The translations under genes and the position numbers were made by a program. The notes under the pieces were generated by a model that had not been told where the DNA came from, ran no database searches, and saw only the letters and a program-made list of their open reading frames with translations. This document shows positions 17,198 through 30,756 of a stretch of 64,000 nt of DNA, one piece after another (position 1 is the first letter of the stretch; each line of letters begins with the position of its first letter). The stretch spans positions 17,825,786-17,889,785 of the forward strand of contig OX439136.1 in the NCBI GenBank assembly GCA_949318235.1. Direction: 5' to 3'. Source of the DNA: Ecdyonurus torrentis (Eukaryota > Arthropoda > Insecta > Ephemeroptera > Heptageniidae).

Positions 17198-17926
17198 TTA
17201 AAAACGTTTCTTAGTTTTTAAATACAGGGGGTAGGGGGGATAAAAAAGTAAGAAAATATATAAAATGAAGTAAAAGCTAGTACCATATTTTTTTCCAAAC
17301 AAAATTTTAATATCTGTTGAATGACAAATAGGAAAAATGTTGCTTTTTTCTGACATTAAAAACAATAGTTTATTGTGTTTTAAATAAGGTAATTTTAAAT
17401 AAACTGGACATTAACATTTTGAAATGAGTTTTGTTTATTTTGATTGTTATGGTTAGATAAACCCTCGTCAAAATTATTATAAAACATGAAATAAAAGGCT
17501 TAGTGGCTGTAAGAGAGAAAAAAAAAAAAAAAAAAAAAAAAGGCAACTAGTGGTTCCCCATAGTATCATGATTTTTATAATAATATTTCTATTATCTTTT
17601 AACACGGAAAAAATAGTTCTGATTTAAAATATTTTAATGAAATTCCATATCATGTGAAGTTGTTTCGTTGTAATCAATAAATCTATCTTGTTATTGGAAA
17701 TGTTGCTTTAATTTACAGTTGTTGTTTTTTTCATTTTTTTTATCATAAATATAGAAATTTGTATCGAAACTTGTATCGAAACATATATTATTATTATTAT
17801 TATTTCGTGCTCCCATTTAAATTCTACGATATGGAGGAACACTATCACTACTTTAGAACGTTTAATATTAGAATTTAAAATAAATATATGAATGAATTAT
17901 TGAATGATTTCATAAATGAATCAATG

Positions 17927-17928
<2 letters not shown>

Positions 17929-17962
<34 letters not shown>
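17929..17962. repeat. (GATT)n microsatellite
   Basis: About eight GATT units, grading into GAAT/GAAC variants up to about 17990. Confidence 0.85.
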
Positions 17963-17964
<2 letters not shown>

Positions 17965-18421
17965 CGAATGAATGAATAATTGGATAAATAAATAATTAAA
18001 TCAAAGCTTAAATGTTAAGAACAAGATTAAAATTAGCATAGTAGACAACGGCATATTTTGTACAGTTTCTATACCCACGTTGAAACTTGTCCAAGAAAAA
18101 AAAAAAGTAGTTAAAAAATGCTATATATGCAAATTACTGCTAACAGACACAGTGACACTATACTTAATTAGTATAATGCACTTTGCATTAATATTAAGTA
18201 GAGAATTTCTTGTATGCATGCCAAAATTTAATATGAAAAGTCTCATGAATTTAATTTTATACTGTTTGAGAAATTTAGATCATTATTTAACTATGTCTAC
18301 GGGGATTTTTTTATTATTATTATTTTTTAGTGCTCTAGGAATTACGAAATAATTTTAATAGCTTGTAAGATGCCTTTTGCTACTTAACTTCGTATCGTAT
18401 GTTATGGTGTTATTCTTCAAT

Positions 18422-18589
18422 ATCATTCATTCATTCATTCATTCATTCATTCATTCATTCATTCATTCATTCATTCATTCATTCATTCATTCATTCATTC
18501 ATTCATTCATTCATTCATTCATTCATTCATTCATTCATTCATTCATTCATTCATTCATTCATTCATTCATTCATTCATTCATTCATTCA
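18422..18589. repeat. (TCAT)n microsatellite
   Basis: About 42 pure tetranucleotide units. Translation gives an Ile-His-Ser-Phe repeat in any frame on the + strand because 4 bp x 3 makes a four-codon period; not a protein. Confidence 0.95.
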
Positions 18590-21002
18590 CCCATGTATTT
18601 ATCTAATCGTGAGCAATATTTAGCCATCACTTTATTTTACTTTTTCAACATTTTCAAAAGAACACTATATTATAACAAAAATCTATACATACAAGTTTCC
18701 TTTCTGAGTTAAAAATAGTTTTATGGCACCTAAAAGATCTATATAAAATATTCAATAAATCCGACATATATGTCTATATACCACACGCTATAAATTAATA
18801 ATAATCTTAAGATGTAAATTGACAGTATAAAATGATATTAAATATAAATATATTCAAAGTGAACCTAATATATGCTATATATTATTCTTCTTTCAGTGTA
18901 TATACTGTAAGTATATAAAAAGCCTCGTCTTTCACATATGTGTTCAAAAGTTAAAGTATTGACTAGCCAATGTAATGTTTGATTCCCTGTGCCGATATCT
19001 TTAAGATTCAGTGTATAAATTTAGTATTCTATACAGGTTCACATACATAACACACACACACACAGGAGACTTAATATATACTATAGTCTATAAAAATTTT
19101 ACATGGTATATAAAGTTCAATTTACTATCTTTATAACATACAAAATATTACTTTAATAATATTACATATTTTTATAGATTGAATTATATAGAAGGAAAAA
19201 AAAAGGTTCTATACTTTTTTTTTCTTTCTTTCCTTCTTTCGTCTTTCGTTTTTTTTTTTTTTTTTTTTTTTTTTTTTGGTATTCTATATGCGACCCTATC
19301 AAGTCTACCAACACCCTTAAACCCTTCTTGTTCACCCTTTCTCTCTTTCTTTCTTTTTTTTTTTTTTTTTTTTTGAATCATCTCCCTTTCTCTTGCACGA
19401 TTTTTTTTCATTTTGTTCTTCGTTTTCTCTCTCTCTCTCTCTCTCTCTCGGAAGGCTTACTTGATACTCATCAATAACGCTTCACCTATAACATACAAAA
19501 TACCATAAAAGCCTATAAATATATATTTTCTCTTATTTGTCATATAACAAACTATTGTAATTTAGTTACAAAACGATTTCATGTTTTAGTTTTACACTAC
19601 GTGTTTTTTTATGGTGATTAACAATAATATTATAAAATAAATTATAATATGTAAGTAATTTGAGATATTAGAATGAAATAATTGAAGTTAAATATTAGAG
19701 AACTTTACAACGAGGTTTCCTGGTAAAGCGGGTAAACCAAAAACAAACAATATGGAGGAAAAGCTAATTTTCTACTTTTTAAAAATACGGGGGCATGATT
19801 TTTTATGTTTGTTTGTTTGAGCAAACTACTGCACCGAGATCGGAAAAATTCAACACTTTTTCGTATGTTCAGCTTTTTTTTTTTTTTTTTTTTAATTCAT
19901 CCACGGCCACTAACATTTATTAAAATGTTTTATTAATATAGCTTGTATCCCAAATTCTAAATACAAAACTTTCAAACTTAATGATGCCATTTGAATTTGA
20001 AAGCTAATACTAGCAGCTACCCATCATAAAATTGTCAAAACCGTTGCCAATCAGATAAAAGAGAAAACAATTATTGAAAGTAACATGGGCTCGTACGGGA
20101 CTAAAACTTTAAAAAAAAATCATAATTTAAAATCTAGTGTGGTGACATCCCTAAATGTTTTACATTTTTTGAAGATACTTTATCCTAATGTATTACTGTG
20201 CAAATTTTCAGATTTTTAATACAACTTTTTAATGAAATCCTGCGTTAGCTGATTTTCCGCCTTAAAATAACTGAACATTAGTTATTTTATTGTCAAATGT
20301 TGGGTTTGCTTACTTAAAAAAAAAATATTAAAACTTATATACAATTTTTTATTATGTATATATCGGAGTTTAATATAATTATTTTGCGTCTATCTGTCTT
20401 TTCATGTTAATATTATTATTTCTCTATTTTATTTTTTAGTACATTATGGAAAACGTTATTTTAACCTTTTACCCGTGTATATTAATATAACATACAATTG
20501 TATTAAATGAAATATTGTACTCTAGTTAAAATTGTATGTGACATTTGAATACTAAACTATACACACATTGTAAAATATTAAATGATAAACAATTTATATA
20601 CGTTCAATTTTAATAATAATAATTTTTTATTTATGGAATATTGAGTTAAAGCTTTGAATATTTCAACGTTACTTTTTTTTTTTTTTTTTTTTTTTTTTAT
20701 ATATAATTTTTATTTATTTCTGTTATGACTATGTAATATAACGATTTATAAAATATCACAACCATGCATGTAAGCTACTGATAAAAATGTATATGATTTT
20801 AACATTTTGATAAATATTATTTAGTTAAAATTTACAAAATATGAGGAATTATGTAGCAAATCATTTGAAACAATGTACAGCAGAAATATTTATATTAATC
20901 ATTTATAGTTATGAATTTTCAGTGAATAAGTATATTAATTTACTTACTTAATGTATATACTTATTCATTCGTTCGTTTATTCATTCAATCTTTTTTCATT
21001 CA

Positions 21003-21224
21003 TACATTCATACATTCATTCATTCATTCATTCATTCATTCATTCATTCATTCATTCATTCATTCATTCATTCATTCATTCATTCATTCATTCATTCATT
21101 CATTCATTCATTCATTCATTCATTCATTCATTCATTCATTCATTCATTCATTCATTCATTCATTCATTCATTCATTCATTCATTCATTCATTCATTCATT
21201 CATTCATTCGTTCATTCATTCATT
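21003..21224. repeat. (TTCA)n microsatellite
   Basis: About 50 units with minor variants at both edges (CATA, TTCG). Same strand sense as the arrays at 18.4 and 60.9 kb. Confidence 0.95.
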
Positions 21225-22598
21225 TTTGTTCAATTATTCGTTCAATTATTTATTTATTTATTTTCACATTTGCTCTTCATAAAAAAGTATGTCTTATTTT
21301 CACTCGTTGCATTTTATGAACGCACAAAATATTAAAAATATTTTTATTCTTATATATACTTTTCCCAAATCTTTATTCTAGGAAAGTTGTAACAAGTTAA
21401 AAGCTTTTTTGTACTCTTGAGATTTTCTTTATATAAATATTAACATCAAACTTACATTTTACTGCAAAGAAGCAAAAAGAAAAGCAAAGAAAATTTTCCC
21501 TTGTTACGAATAAAATGGGATGATTTTTTCTCTTGCTTGTGATTCTTTGACATTTTTTCAGCTACTTTGTTATTTTTTAGTAAATATAATATTTTAAGAA
21601 TCATTATATGAATTTATCAGAAAAAAATCTACTTATTAATCCATGTTCTGAAAATACTTTTAGAAAGCTATTTTTTATCATATTTTTAATCTGCACTCTG
21701 TAAATATTAATTAATCTACTAATTTGTAAAAGAACAAAAACGAATTAAATTTTATTGGAAGCATTTCTTGTTCAAAGTTGCAGAACAAAAAAAAAGTTCA
21801 AACTCGACTCACAAATAGTCGCTTTGATGATTTTATCAGTCACCAAGAATGTAAGTATTTTCACTAAACATTTCCAACTGTTATACAAAATAGTGTCAAT
21901 TCGAGTGATACTTCAATACACACTATAGTTTAAACTCTCTACATATGTCACTGTAGTAGAATATCCACACACTGGTAGTGAATAAACATTCACTGGTTAG
22001 TGCCATGAGTAAACATTAAAAATGTTTTTATCAACATAATAACAAAATTTTGTGATTTTTTAAAGTATATTCTCAAATAAAGTTTATGTATGAACATGAC
22101 TATTTGTAGGCAATTATGTATACCAGTTTTTTATAACCTACTACCCTCTACTAACACTTTTGTTTTCTTACAACAATGAGTTTTTTTTTCTTCATTGGCA
22201 AAGAAAAAGACAAATTATTGTAAATCCGATCAATCTAGTAAACATTAAAAGTTTTATCTTTTTTTACACAGCACAAAAAGAGAATGAGAATGAGAATAAG
22301 CCCTTACTTTAGATTCATGTCAGGTTTTGGTAACATATTATATTGGTGAACTTCATACTGGGCTTAACTTCTCAAGTTTTGAACACACTTGTAATGAAGA
22401 TTTTTTTTTTTCAAGTAAATGCTTCTCTAGTGTCCAATTTGTCCTATACTCTTTTCTCTACTTTTATTAACTTTTGAATTTAATAAATGTCAATATTAGG
22501 TTAAAGTTAACTTTTTAAATATTTTTATATGTTTTGACGTTTTACTACTATTTATTTTCAACATTTTAAGTCATTTATTTATTTTGCGCCAATATAAC

Positions 22599-22601
<3 letters not shown>

Positions 22602-22694
<93 letters not shown>
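22602..22694. repeat. (AT)n microsatellite
   Basis: About 46 AT units followed by TACAGTATTATACAGTATACACACACAC. Confidence 0.95.
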
Positions 22695-22697
<3 letters not shown>

Positions 22698-23015
22698 TAT
22701 TATACAGTATACACACACACGAACACACACACAGATACAAATATGTTTAATTTAAATAAATGACATATTTCAACTTTTTACGTTTTTGTACTGTTATTAT
22801 TATACAGGATTAAAAAAAAAAGTGTGCGTATCTGTATCTCAGCTTACTTTTATATTTTGACGTGAATTGTTTAAAAGAGAAAGAGAGAGAGAGGGAGACA
22901 GAAGAATAAAGGTGCTTAATTACAATGCATTGATCGTAGTGAGTGAGGTATAGTAAGGCATCTTGTATGTAGGTGTGCACTTCATGAACTTTCGGGGTCG
23001 AGTGGGATCCCCCTG

Positions 23016-23025
23016 CCCCCCCCCC

Positions 23026-23101
<76 letters not shown>
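23016..23101. repeat. Poly-C run followed by (TC)n
   Basis: Twelve C, then about 36 TC units. Confidence 0.95.
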
Positions 23102-23102
<1 letters not shown>

Positions 23103-23851
23103 ACACTTCACATCGTTGAGATGGGTGAATTTTATGCCATTTAACGTTTCTATCCCCATCCCTTGTGAATTGAGAATAAAAATACGGCCTTAAATTAACT
23201 TTTCAAAAACCCAATTTAATTTTTTTTTTTTTAATCTAATAGTAAACAAAAACTCTATAAATTTAAGTTGTGTTATTTTTTCCTACAAATATACGCAAAA
23301 TTAAGAATTCTAACAATTGCAATTCTTATATATATATATTTTTACAAACTTTTTTTCTCGTAAATATTTTGGTTTACACTACACAATCTATTGAAACTTT
23401 TCATACAAAGTTGTCGTGAGAAAAACAAGTGCTTTGTCTACATTGGGTTTCCAGCATTGAAAACATGAAGATTTTGGTTCTCTCGTTATACTTTAAGATG
23501 TAAATTTTTGCCGTGATTTTGATGCTTACATTTGTTGATGACAGAAAAACATAAGTGTTCATAAAATTATATATCTATATTCATGATAAAACCTCTTTTT
23601 ATTGCAAAAAATACTTTTGTTTTGTTGTCCAAAGGCTTCAAATTAAACAGTTGAAATTGTTGTTACACCATTTATAAGTTAAATATAACAATTATCTATT
23701 AGGTATAATTTTAATGGGGCTAACATGAAGCTATCAGGAAACCTTGTGGTAGAAAAATTGCCAATAATTTAAATTCTTAAACAGAGATTTTTCTACAATT
23801 GCAACTTTTAGTCATCGTACTATACCTCATTTTCATCCTTAACGTTTGCTG

Positions 23852-23855
<4 letters not shown>

Positions 23856-23900
<45 letters not shown>
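23856..23900. repeat. Poly-A run (45)
   Basis: Uninterrupted; no upstream retrogene or polyadenylation context was recognised. Confidence 0.9.
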
Positions 23901-23903
<3 letters not shown>

Positions 23904-24030
23904 TGCGTTATAAAATTTAAGAAAACACAACATGTAAATTCACCTTATGTATGTGTCTCATTTTTTTAGTGGGTTTCCCCATCTCTATCTGTGTCTCTCG
24001 ACACTTGTTCTGACTTGCAAATGACGTTAT

Positions 24031-24041
24031 CTCTCTCTCTC

Positions 24042-24134
<93 letters not shown>
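24031..24134. repeat. (CT)n microsatellite with one CCCC interruption
   Basis: About 50 units; interruption near 24041-24044. Confidence 0.95.
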
Positions 24135-24135
<1 letters not shown>

Positions 24136-24549
24136 ACTCAATGACAACGCCCACAATCTAATCCCATTTTTGAACATTTTTTTTTTCTCTCTCTTCACAC
24201 TTCAACACTTACTCCACACTCACTTTACCATATTTTCCATGCAAATCACGAACAAGGTGTTGGTCTTCACATTAACGATGTCCGCGCATGAAAAAAAAAA
24301 GTTTTATTTTTAGATGGCATAGGATAAAATATTTGTAAGGGATTTATTATAATGGTATAACATAAAATTGTGTTAACAAAAAAGTAATATGCCCATTTTA
24401 TTTTTTTATAAGATATTATAGTTAAATAGCTTTTTAAATAAATTATTTATATACTTAGGGTATTAGTTAAAAGTTAAATAACTTTTAACCAACTAAATAT
24501 TAAGTATGAAGTTTGTAGAGCAAATGCGTAAGGGAATTTACGAAAGAGA

Positions 24550-24550
<1 letters not shown>

Positions 24551-24628
<78 letters not shown>

Positions 24629-24676
24629 GAAAAATGAAAATTCAATAAACTCAATACCTATACACGGTATAAAAAA

Positions 24677-24747
<71 letters not shown>
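24551..24747. repeat. Inverted microsatellite pair (GA)n - spacer - (CT)n
   Basis: GA array 24551-24625 and CT array 24680-24747 are separated by 54 bp of unique sequence. The two arrays are perfectly complementary and could form a stem of nearly 70 bp. Confidence 0.9.
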
Positions 24748-24750
<3 letters not shown>

Positions 24751-25459
24751 CGACGCAAAAAAATTTTACGTCCCCTAAATGACTTTATATACAAAGAAAC
24801 ACTATCGCATTTCTGACGTAAAAAATGGCGTTAAATCGTTGACCAAAAAAAATATATATATCCTTTTTTTTTTTTTTTTTTCCTACGTAAAGTAATGCTT
24901 TTAACAATGGAAATGGAGTAAAAAAATATGTATAGATGCTTTAACCAATATTTTAAATAATGATTGATGATGTTATTACAATATGATATATACATGCAAA
25001 CCTAATTACTTGATTAAGTGACAGCATCGCGATATGTGATTACGTGTTAATAAAATATAAAACATAACGTTGTTTATTTTAGAATACAAAATTTATCTCT
25101 AAATAAATAATATCAGCTTTCATTAGCTGAATATATCTGTTAAAGGCGTATTTAACTTGAAAATTGTAAGTTATGTTTAAATTTTGCTTTCTCAAATAAA
25201 TCTATATTCACAGTATATATATTATCAATTCTAAAAAAAAGTCCATAAATTCATACTGCTAAAAAATAAATAATAATAGTAAAAAAAAAAAAAAAAATAT
25301 TGTATCAATGTTATCATATTATTTTAGGAGGAATATAACTTAGTTAGTAGGATAATTATTTTCGTTTTATTACTGTACTAATAGTTTTACATTGGTTTTA
25401 AGGACGCAAGTGTGTACATATATTTATAAATTCGAAATTGAGTGCAGTAATTAAATTAA

Positions 25460-25723
25460 GGGAGTAGGGTACCGATCTTATATCTCAAAAACTAGAACGT
25501 GTTTCGGGTCTATAAATTTAGTATTGTGTAGCTAAGGGTCACACCTAGCCGTGATAAAAATTTTATGATGTTTGACCGTCCCGAAAAAAAGAAAAATATA
25601 TATCATTGGGCTTAAAATTTCAAAAAATCATAAAAAATTAATTTTCCATAATTGTGAAAAATTTCACATTTTTTTTTATGATAAAAGTTTGAGTGTAATG
25701 GCCGACGTCGGTACCCTACTCTC
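25460..25723 (-). mobile_element. TTAA-flanked MITE, GGGAGTAGGG family, copy 2 (inverted, internally deleted)
   Basis: TTAA at 25456-25459 and 25724-25727. Ends are GGGAGTAGGGTACCGA and its inverse. It runs opposite to copies 1 and 3 and lacks roughly 55 bp present in them (the ACTTCAGCTT...TTTTGG segment). Confidence 0.8.
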
Positions 25724-25727
25724 TTAA

Positions 25728-27298
25728 AAATAAATTGTAATGTTAAAGTGTTCGGTACATATTAGGATTTCATCTCCTTTTCCCAGGTAACTTGAGGCTG
25801 GGTAGCGCTCTCTATCAGTAAGCCCTATTGCTTAATATATTTATGTAAACAATATCATCAGTATTAAAAATTGTGCTTAAATATAAAGAAATAAATAAAA
25901 TTTATAAATGGCACAACTTTTTTATAACCCCTATTTAAACAGTACTTTGGTTTTCATTTATTTTAATACATTCCAGTGGTAAAAACATACGAAAATAAAA
26001 AAGAAATACACAAAAACACAATCCGTTATCGCACTCTTGTATAATTTGCTAGTCTTGTTTTTTTTATGCATAACAATATATTTGCATGTAAACCACGCAG
26101 TAAACTTTTTTTTTTTGTTTTTTTTTTTGTAATTATCTTAATTCTAGTCTAGACAGTTAATTAAAATTTATATCCTCATATACATGCAAGTGTATAGGTT
26201 TTTGCAGAACTATATTCAAATTATCTTCTGTGCAACTTATATTGATTTTAAGGTTTTTGAATGTACATCAGTATAGGCTCACTCGTTTAGCACTGTAAAA
26301 GGCTGGGCCTTACCTGAGTTTAACATAGGTAACCGGAAATCTGCCTGTTTGTTAACGGAATAAAAGTTGTAATTTTAATATGGTTTAACGGTACAGATGT
26401 TAAAAATCAACTGTAGATATTGTAGGTCCATTATCTCCAGAGTTCTGATGTCTATTAATATCAAATTGTCATTGTTGAAATATATTATGGTATTAGCTAC
26501 CTTTGATAAAATTTTCCGGGTGATAAATTGCCTAAATATGAACTACAAATTTGATGAAAAATAATAACATTGCGTATTATGGGCTTAAAATTTTTAATCT
26601 GCCGCAATTTAAATGTTATCCCATAGCAACGTAATTACATATTTAGGATTTTTCCTGTCGGCAATTACCTAAGTTAAAAAACTTAAAAACTGGTTTACGA
26701 TTACTTGCTTTTTTTTTTTTATTTTTTTTTTAAACAATTAAAGCTTTTTGGTATTGTGGTTAAGAGACGCATATAAAAACTAATATTTCACTCCTTTAAA
26801 TATCATTTTTAGATAACTTGCGTATAATTACTTATCAAAGTTATCACTCTCTGCTTTGATAGTTACTTGTTAGAGTGTCTGTTAATAAAAATAATAATAG
26901 TTATTATTAAAAAAAAAAAAAAAAAAGTTTCACCTTTTAAAAATTCTGATTTTCTGCATGACAAAATTTAATTAAATAATTATATACCTGAATTTTGTCA
27001 TGATAATGATATGATAATATATAAATATACTTTAAAACGTTATCTGTAAAAGAACTTGACTAAAAGTATTTTAATTATGCTCAGTATGCATGCAAGAACA
27101 ACAACAAAAAGTCAATGTTAAAAATCGTGCATTAAGCAATTTATTGTTTTAAACTTTGTTTTTTAAACATTCAAAAGTTACGATTAAGCCTTAAAGTAAC
27201 TTAAAACAAGGCTCTCCAAATTACCCAAATTTTTTACTCCTTACTAAGAAACCACAAAGAATTTTGCGTAAGAAATTTTGTTTTGTTATACAACATGA

Positions 27299-27360
<62 letters not shown>

Positions 27361-27959
27361 TATATATAAGATGAGAGAAAACTGGAGGCAAAAGCAGTTA
27401 ATGAATATTAAATTCAGTATATAAGAGGATTGCAAAACTTTAAATATTCAAGCACAATTTAACTAACAAAATGCTATTAAGTATGTGTTTTTTTATTACC
27501 CTCTTTCTTAAACAACTAAAAGATTAAAGTAATAAACATTTTTTTAATTATCTCATCAGTTTATTTTTCTTCTTTTTAATATAAAAAATATATATTTATA
27601 TTTTATAAGAAAAGTTTTTTGAAGAATGTTTATTATTGTTATATAAAATAAAATAACGAAAAAAAAAATTACATTCTTATGGTAAATGTTAACGACCAAA
27701 AAAAAAAAAAAAAGAAAAAAAGTTTCTTTTTAGTTTCTTGTGTTATAATATTAAGAATATAATTACACTTCCATAATGAAGTCTACAGATTTCTCTTTAG
27801 AATCTTTAGATACATATTAAATTTTTTACTATCTTGTGTATAAGAAATTACGTATTGCCCCTGTAGAAATTGTTGTATATGCAAATTGTTGTGCATACAT
27901 AACCAACTGGTTGCATAACTTTTAGGATACGATACAATGTTTAATCGCATCGCATTACA
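25728..27959. other. Gene-free stretch
   Basis: AT-rich. 26285-26690 is less AT-rich and has weak inverted similarity between GTTTAACATAGGTAAC and CAATTACCTAAGTTAA, possibly a decayed foldback. Contains the 55-base T run at 27303-27357. Confidence 0.45.
27303..27357. repeat. Poly-T run (55), the longest homopolymer in the window
   Basis: Uninterrupted T. Confidence 0.9.
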
Positions 27960-28118
27960 CTAAAAATCACGTAAAGACGTGGGCGATTTATCGATTCCCC
28001 TATGGGCAGCCAATAGATGCTCTAGCTTTCAAGGTCACTAGGAGGTGGGGTAATGTTAACTAAATGGAGAGTTTTTAGGCGTTCTCATATTGGTCGCATC
28101 CTTACGTGGCGCGGACTG
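27960..28118. mobile_element. CAGTCC-family MITE, copy 2 (inverted, one end decayed)
   Basis: Reverse complement of the 11.2-kb element through CAAGGTCACTAGGAGGTGGG, TAATGTTAACTAAATGGAGA and GGTCGCATCCTTACGTGGCG, ending GGACTG|TA. The other end has diverged. Conservation of the central block is stronger than that of the left end. Confidence 0.7.
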
Positions 28119-28414
28119 TAGCGTATTGCTATTTATTTAAAAAAAATTCTCTTCAACATTAGCCCATTAACATTGATAGAATCTAAGACAAATAAGTTAC
28201 ATACAATTAGCTAATGAAACAAGAAAAGAAATAATTAAAGAGTAATGAGAATAAACATAAAATTCTACAAATACTTAAAATAAAGGTATAACTATTTCTT
28301 TCTTAAATAAGTTAAATATATTTAAATGATTACTAAAGGGTATACTGAACTCAAAAAATTAAATAAAACACGTAAAATTTATGAGATAGGACCAGCATTT
28401 ATACACATAACATG

Positions 28415-28570
28415 TAACCCTCACAAACTGAAGTTGGGAAAAAAAACTTTTAAGTAGGCAATTTTAGGAATTCATGACGTCATCAAATACAGGTTTACAA
28501 TAAAAATTGTAGTGCGGGTTGCCTACTTTACTAGTTTTCTCCCCATTTTGTGACAGTACTGAAGGGTTAA
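28415..28570. mobile_element. Small foldback element with central TGACGTCA
   Basis: AACCCTCACAAACTGAAG...AGTAGGCAA pairs imperfectly with TTGCCTACTTTACTAG...CTGAAGGGTT. The site ATGACGTCATCA lies at 28474-28485. Confidence 0.55.
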
Positions 28571-28606
28571 GGGACAAAATTTGTGTATGTATAATGGTCC
28601 TTATAT

Positions 28607-28610
<4 letters not shown>

Positions 28611-28680
<70 letters not shown>
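28611..28680. repeat. (TC)n followed by poly-T
   Basis: 25 TC units (28611-28660) then 20 T. Confidence 0.95.
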
Positions 28681-28681
<1 letters not shown>

Positions 28682-29377
28682 AGATCAGTAGCTTTTTAAT
28701 TATTTTGTTCTTTTCCTGATTATTTATTGCATTTTAATTTCCATATTATGTTTCCCTATTTTCTTGTTATTGTTTTCTTCATTATTTGATGTATGTATCC
28801 AAAAGTGTTTCTATGTATCCCTTGTATACTGTAAATTGTAATTTATTATAAAAGAAAGTTAGCAAAACTATTTGGTTGGTTTGTTTTGGCAGGTGGTTGG
28901 TGTGATGATAAGCTGAATTGTTCTTCACAGTTGTACCAACTGCGCGCGTGTCTCAGAGGTACCACCATTGCAACGTGGAATCTCTTACTCAAGATTCACA
29001 TGCAAAAATGTTATTATTTATAGAAACATAAATATACTTAACATTATCATATCTATTTTGTACAGAGTATATATATACATAGTATCACACTGTAAATTTA
29101 CTTTAGAATTAATGCTATTTATGGTATTCGTTATACATCTTTATCATCGCTTTCATTGTTACCACTTTTTTCTTCTCGTATAATAAACGTAAAAAAAAAA
29201 AATAAATAAAAAAAAAAGTTCATTTTGTGTAAATATTAAACTTTTTCAAGATTGTGAAATTAAAATATATTACTGCTTTTGATATGAGTGAGATGTATGT
29301 ATTTTCATTCTCACACTAACTAAAATGTGGTACAAAATTGCTACCGGAAATGTACTAAAGTTGTGGTTGAAGCATAA

Positions 29378-29574
29378 GTGACTGCTTATGTTTATTCAAA
29401 ATGCGGAAAGGAAGTGGGCGGAAAAGGAAACCACGTGACTGTAAAAGTTGGAGAAACCTTGGTGCCAGCAGCAAGCTAACCTTGAGCTACCTGGAGCTAC
29501 CTTCCACTTTTTCCTCTTCTGGTCACTTCCTTTTTACGCATTTTGAGTAAACAGAAGCAGTCAGTATCTGGTAT
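29378..29574. mobile_element. Foldback element with GC-rich loop
   Basis: AGTGACTGCTTATGTTTA...CAAAATGCGGAAAGGAAGTG pairs with CACTTCCTTTTTACGCATTTTG...TAAACAGAAGCAGTCAGT. The loop contains CAGCAGCAAGC and a direct repeat GAGCTACC(TG)GAGCTACC. Much less AT-rich than its surroundings; no coding frame. Confidence 0.65.
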
Positions 29575-30506
29575 TGTTGGTAAATCTCGTTTTTAGTAGA
29601 TCTAAAAGTTCAGTAAATCAGTAAAATTTTAATTCACAAACTTATTATTTTAAAGTTCTATTTACACGTTGCAATACGTAAAAATTGCAAGGAACGCCCG
29701 TTTAAAAGTATTAGATTTTCATGCAATGAAATGTCTTCCACAATATTTATTTCTGTTCAAGTTTTCTTGGCGGTCGCTTTTACTTAAAAATATATTTTCA
29801 ATATTTGTTTATACAGTATACATAAAACATGATGTTTTTTAACATGCTGTTACATTTTTACACATTATTTCCTTCTATTAATTTGTTCTATTTCATGAAC
29901 ATGTCACAATTCATGTATAAAAAAATACATAAATCAAAGATTATAATATATAAGATGTAGTCTGCATACAATGATTAATAGTTCCATATACTCTGTACTC
30001 AGTAGATATTACAATGTTAACGTTATTCTCCCTCCTCCCGTATTTTGTGCGTTTGTTTTTTATTCCCTGTCATGATATATATCATAAATACAAGAATGTA
30101 AATATACAATTTTTTTTTACCTTATTCGTATGAATTTGTTTTGCATCCAACCACCAACCAACTTGTATACGTACAACAAAAAAACTAACAAATTGTTGCT
30201 AACATTTCTTTTTTTTTTTTCTATATTAGCTAGGTGCTGAAAATTTTATGTTATTTTATAACCTTTGTGAATTATTATTGAAATGAATTTTGCATGGTAC
30301 TGTTCAAAAGTATCGTATAAGTATTTAGAAATATTTTGTAGATTTTATTAGGTTCTTAGGAACTAACTCAGTATTTAGTTAAAGTTTTGTAGTATTTCAC
30401 ATATATGTAAATTTAGAAAGAAAAAAAAATCGGGAGTAAGATATGAAACCATTACAAACCTATGTTACAGAGCTACTAAGCTTATGTTTTAATAAGTCGT
30501 AGCACT
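29575..30506. other. Gene-free stretch
   Basis: AT-rich unique sequence with no recognised exon, RNA or element. Confidence 0.45.
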
Positions 30507-30756
30507 ATAGGGTCTATGCATTCATTTTAAAGTCGACGCCATGTTAGATAACTCGATAACATAGGTGGCATAGGAAAATAACTCATTTGGCCAGTTTAAA
30601 AACACTGTAATATTTTTGAGACAAATAACAATAACAAAAAAATTACAGTTTTTCCAAATAAATTTGCCTAAAACAAAGTTTGTCCTATGCTCAGTAGTTA
30701 TTCACTACTCCAGTATGGCCTCCAAGCGCATATGACGTCATCCGCATACACCCTAT
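30507..30756 (-). mobile_element. Dispersed short element, AGGGTG family, inverted copy at 30.5 kb
   Basis: On the minus strand it begins ATAGGGTGTATGCGGATGACGTCAT (split into end and octamer at 30733-30740), continues GCGCTTGGAGGCCATACT and TAGGACAAACTTTGT, and ends GGCGTCGACTTTAAAATG...GACCCTAT. Confidence 0.7.

Larger units (their letters stand above)
17202..25455. other. Long gene-free stretch dominated by simple repeats
   Basis: Holds an A run near 17519-17541, a GATT array at 17929-17962, two TCAT arrays (18.4 and 21.0 kb), T runs near 19250, 19355, 19873 and 20672, an AT array, and CT/GA arrays at 23.0, 24.0 and 24.6 kb. Open frames in it are translated repeats. Nothing gene-like was seen at 18000-18350 or 19500-20900. 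Confidence 0.5.

Noticed and set aside
18377..18712. Open frame rich in Ile-His-Ser-Phe (also at 20951-21319 and 60756-61112)
   Set aside because: Direct translation of TCAT tetranucleotide arrays; the same peptide appears in every frame of the strand.
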